Shown here: one piece after another, positions 5,592 through 7,144 of the stretch
Numbering within the stretch: the stretch's first letter is position 1
Layout of the letters: each line of letters opens with the position of its first letter
NCBI GenBank assembly: GCA_029256005.1
Contig: JAQSYS010000085.1
Location: 1-7,144, forward strand
Source of the DNA: Sedimentibacter sp.
Lineage (GTDB): Bacteria; Bacillota; Clostridia; Tissierellales; Sedimentibacteraceae
Length of the DNA stretch: 7,144 nt
Reading direction: 5' to 3'
Notes under the pieces: generated by a model
What the model was told of the DNA's origin: nothing
Database searches by the model: none
Seen by the model: only the letters and a program-made list of their open reading frames with translations
Made by a program: the position numbers and the translations under genes

Positions 5592-5675
5592 TTAGGAGAT
5601 TTGAGTACCCCTTAGTACGTCAATTCCATTCATACCGTTCATATCTAAAAGAGCATTTACAATTTGTTTTAAATA
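5592..5675 (-). pseudogene. Tyrosine integrase C-terminal remnant
   Basis: Read from the minus strand, KQIVNALLDMNGMNG then DVLRGTQIS and a TAA stop (5594-5592) aligns with the C-terminus of the left integrase relic (NQILNALSKMNGSN, VLMGTQNS). Only about 27 residues survive before an upstream stop. It sits at the same distance from its core as the left copy, so it marks the start of a second, separate element to the right. It is divergent enough from the left relic to be a different integrase lineage or an older copy. Confidence 0.7.
5599..5618 (+). promoter_or_regulatory. Paired GAGTAC/TAGTAC boxes beside the right core
   Basis: TTTGAGTACCCC-type box at 5603-5608 and a decayed TAGTAC at 5613-5618, 10 bp apart. 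The first box begins 69 bp from the core end, the same geometry as the left-end pair. It overlaps the last codons of the integrase remnant. Confidence 0.35.
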
Positions 5676-5706
5676 TTATTTAAAATGAATTGAGACAAAT
5701 CAGATT

Positions 5707-6837
5707 TTACTTTTTTCTAACCCCAACATTTAACACTAACCCAACCGCAATCATCGAACTGATTAATGAAGTAAGTCCATAGCTTATAAATGGCAATGGA
5801 AGACCTGTATTCGGTAAAAGATTTGTTGCTACGCCAACATTCACAAAAATCTGAAATACTAGATAAGCAGATACACCTATACATATCTGTTTCCCCATAT
5901 AATCTGAAGAACGGGAAGATATTATCAAACATCTGATTATCAATAATGCATAAAGAATTATTATAAATAAACTCCCTACAAATCCAAACTCTTCACCAAC
6001 AATTGCAAAAGCAAAATCACTTTCTTTCGCATATATACTACTATACTTTCTATTTTGATCACCATCTGAAGATATCATCTTACCATGAAGTCCACCTGAA
6101 CCTATCGCTTCAATAGATTGGATTTGCTGATAATCTCCAGATAAACTGTCACTTTCATCAGCTGATAAAAATGATAAAACTCTCTCCACCTGGTACTTCT
6201 CAACAAATGGAATGTTAATATTAAATAGAGCTATTCCGATAAATATACTTGCTACTACCGGTAAAATTAATGCAAGAGCTACACCAATTACCTTATAACT
6301 AATTCCCGAGGAATACACTATGATACAAAAAACAAACAATATAGCTAAACTGGAACTCAGATGAGGCTCTAGCAAAATTAATACCATGGGTAATGCTACA
6401 ACTGCAGCAAGAATAAATAGTATAAATAATTTATCAAGTTTATTTTTAAAATGGTTACACAAAAATGCTAAAAAGAGTATTAATACAACTTTTGTTAATT
6501 CAGATGGTTGAAATGGTATTCCAAATATCACCACCCACCTTTTCACATTATTTAAATCCGATCCGAATATAAGAGTAAAGGCTAAAATTGATATCATAAT
6601 AAGATATAAGACAAAAGACAGAGAACAAATAATATGATAATCAATAAGCACAATTACAATTATTAAGACATAACCAATAAATATACCAACTAATTGCTTA
6701 ATAAATATTGTATTCTGTTCATCACTTAATATAAATGCTTGCTGTTCGCAATATAGACCGATACATATTAGAATTGTCATAGTTATGATAATTATAAAAT
6801 CAATCTTTTTAAAACATATTTTTACTTTTTCTTTCAC
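5707..6837 (-). CDS. SEDS family membrane protein (FtsW/RodA/SpoVE), peptidoglycan glycosyltransferase-like
   Basis: Polytopic membrane protein. An in-frame TTG at 6855 has no ribosome binding site, whereas GTG 6837 follows AAAGGA (6852-6847) with a 9-nt spacer, giving 376 residues, normal for the family. SEDS proteins polymerise lipid II into glycan strands, usually with a class B penicillin-binding protein. Family blocks are seen (numbered from GTG): about ten hydrophobic segments, KRWVVIFGIPFQPSELTK (99-116), LEPHLSSS (156-163), a large loop with YQVERVLSFL then ESDSLSGDYQQIQS (228-241) and AIGSGGLHGK (244-253), KESDFAFAIVGEEFGFVG (271-288) and NTGLPLPFISYG (343-354). The acidic residues of ESDSLSGD occupy the region of the catalytic Asp in characterised members. 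No partner PBP is in the window. It lies next to integrase debris, so it may be cargo or a resident gene beside the insertion site. FtsW, RodA and SpoVE cannot be told apart here. Confidence 0.85.
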   Translation of the reverse strand: MKEKVKICFKKIDFIIIITMTILICIGLYCEQQAFILSDEQNTIFIKQLVGIFIGYVLIIVIVLIDYHIICSLSFVLYLIMISILAFTLIFGSDLNNVKRWVVIFGIPFQPSELTKVVLILFLAFLCNHFKNKLDKLFILFILAAVVALPMVLILLEPHLSSSLAILFVFCIIVYSSGISYKVIGVALALILPVVASIFIGIALFNINIPFVEKYQVERVLSFLSADESDSLSGDYQQIQSIEAIGSGGLHGKMISSDGDQNRKYSSIYAKESDFAFAIVGEEFGFVGSLFIIILYALLIIRCLIISSRSSDYMGKQICIGVSAYLVFQIFVNVGVATNLLPNTGLPLPFISYGLTSLISSMIAVGLVLNVGVRKK

Positions 6838-6861
6838 ATCTTCTTTTCCTTTCAATATTAC

Positions 6862-6924
6862 GGCGTAAAGAAAATGGGGGTACTTAATAATATTTCAAAT
6901 ACCATTTCTTTTAGCTATTACGCC
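6862..6924 (-). promoter_or_regulatory. Long imperfect inverted repeat in the SEDS gene leader
   Basis: On the plus strand GGCGTAA (6862-6868) matches TTACGCC (6918-6924) and AAAGAAAATGG (6867-6877) is nearly complementary to CCATTTCTTTT (6902-6912). On the minus strand it spans the predicted transcription start and most of the leader, ending about 25 nt before GTG 6837. It could fold as a 5' hairpin. Confidence 0.35.
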
Positions 6925-7143
6925 CATTATATTCTACAATTTGGAAATTCACAAGATTATTTCTGGAGACAGCTATATAATATATTCCGTTCTTAACGAT
7001 TAACTGTGTTCCCCCTAAGCATTTCAGTTCTTCCTTGCATAATCCAGTAGCTTTGCAGAAATCAATGAACTCCTTATTCTCACTTTATACAGGGCAGATT
7101 GACTTCCTATATTAGGAAAAGTATAATGAAATAAATTACAATT
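6911..7143 (-). pseudogene. Unrecognised gene fragment, C-terminal part, probably frameshifted
   Basis: A minus-strand frame of 57 codons (7084-6911) without any start codon reads ENKEFIDFCKATGLCKEE, then LGGTQLIVKNGIYYIAVS and ends FQIVEYNGRNS. The frame overlapping it upstream is open from the window edge (7143) and reads PNIGSQSALYKV. Restoring one base after GT near 7082 would join them as LYKVENKEFIDFC. Both pieces have protein-like composition, so this looks like the 3' end of a gene with a one-base deletion, continuing beyond the window. I do not recognise the family. Its stop lies 73 nt before the SEDS start codon on the same strand. Confidence 0.4.
6926..6954 (-). promoter_or_regulatory. 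Sigma-A type promoter of the SEDS gene
   Basis: On the minus strand TTGTGA (6954-6949), 17 nt, then a perfect TATAAT (6931-6926). Predicted start near 6919 with a leader of about 80 nt to GTG 6837. The promoter lies inside the last codons of the fragment upstream, so the SEDS gene need not depend on upstream transcription. Confidence 0.65.
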
Positions 7144-7144
7144 C

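Larger units (their letters stand above)
5418..5706. other. Right junction of the element, no intact gene
   Basis: Between the radical SAM operon and the SEDS gene this stretch contains paired GAGTAC boxes (5437-5458), a tract similar to the left junction from about 5484, the second attachment-like core (5518-5534), a decayed hairpin/T-tract (5549-5588) and an integrase C-terminal scrap (5592-5675). No clear terminator for the radical SAM operon lies directly after its stop. Confidence 0.6.

Noticed and set aside
5717..5932. Second minus-strand frame inside the SEDS gene
   Set aside because: It is a shadow frame of a gene with strong family motifs.
1..7144. CRISPR array or other regular spaced repeats
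   Set aside because: Repeats seen are two or three copies at irregular, large distances. No regular repeat-spacer pattern was found.

Overview
The window looks like chromosomal DNA from a low-GC Firmicute, most likely a gut-type Clostridia/Lachnospiraceae relative. The reasons are the AT-rich composition, AGAGG/AGGAG-type ribosome binding sites, sigma-A style promoters and the families present: an ECF-like sigma factor with a long C-terminal extension, a DUF6273-like stub, Clostridia-type tyrosine integrase remnants and a SEDS-family membrane protein. It reads as an accessory region built by repeated integration and decay. No complete rRNA or tRNA gene and no CRISPR array is visible.

Layout. 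Bases 1-324 hold no supportable gene. A 47-codon DUF6273-like stub (325-468) and a 548-residue sigma-70-family protein (550-2196) follow on the plus strand. A 17-bp exact direct repeat resembling the 3' end of a tRNA gene lies at 2288-2304 and again at 5518-5534. In both copies it is followed by a related hairpin/T-tract and by the 3' end of a minus-strand tyrosine integrase gene. The left integrase (2335-2812) has lost most of its catalytic domain and carries frameshifts. The right one is only a C-terminal scrap (5592-5675). The 3.23 kb between the repeats carries a two-gene plus-strand operon of radical SAM enzymes: a CxxxCxxC protein with a six-cysteine C-terminal cluster (3253-4155), and a HemN/HemW/ChuW-like protein (4165-5417) interrupted by a -1 frame change near 4645. 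A strong-looking promoter (3087-3115) and two leader hairpins precede the operon. Right of the second repeat, a SEDS (FtsW/RodA/SpoVE) gene runs on the minus strand (5707-6837). It has its own good promoter (6926-6954), which lies inside the 3' end of a frameshifted, unidentified gene fragment (6911-7143).

How it fits together. The simplest reading (inference) is a stack of integrative elements at one tRNA-3'-end-like site, each carrying its integrase next to the attachment core. The element between the two repeats has shrunk to a dead integrase plus the radical SAM cargo. Paired GAGTAC boxes lie about 70 bp inside the left repeat, at the equivalent place beside the right repeat, and just inside the right end of the element. 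They look like integrase arm-type binding sites. The radical SAM pair could act together on a tetrapyrrole or on a peptide, but no substrate can be read from the sequence.
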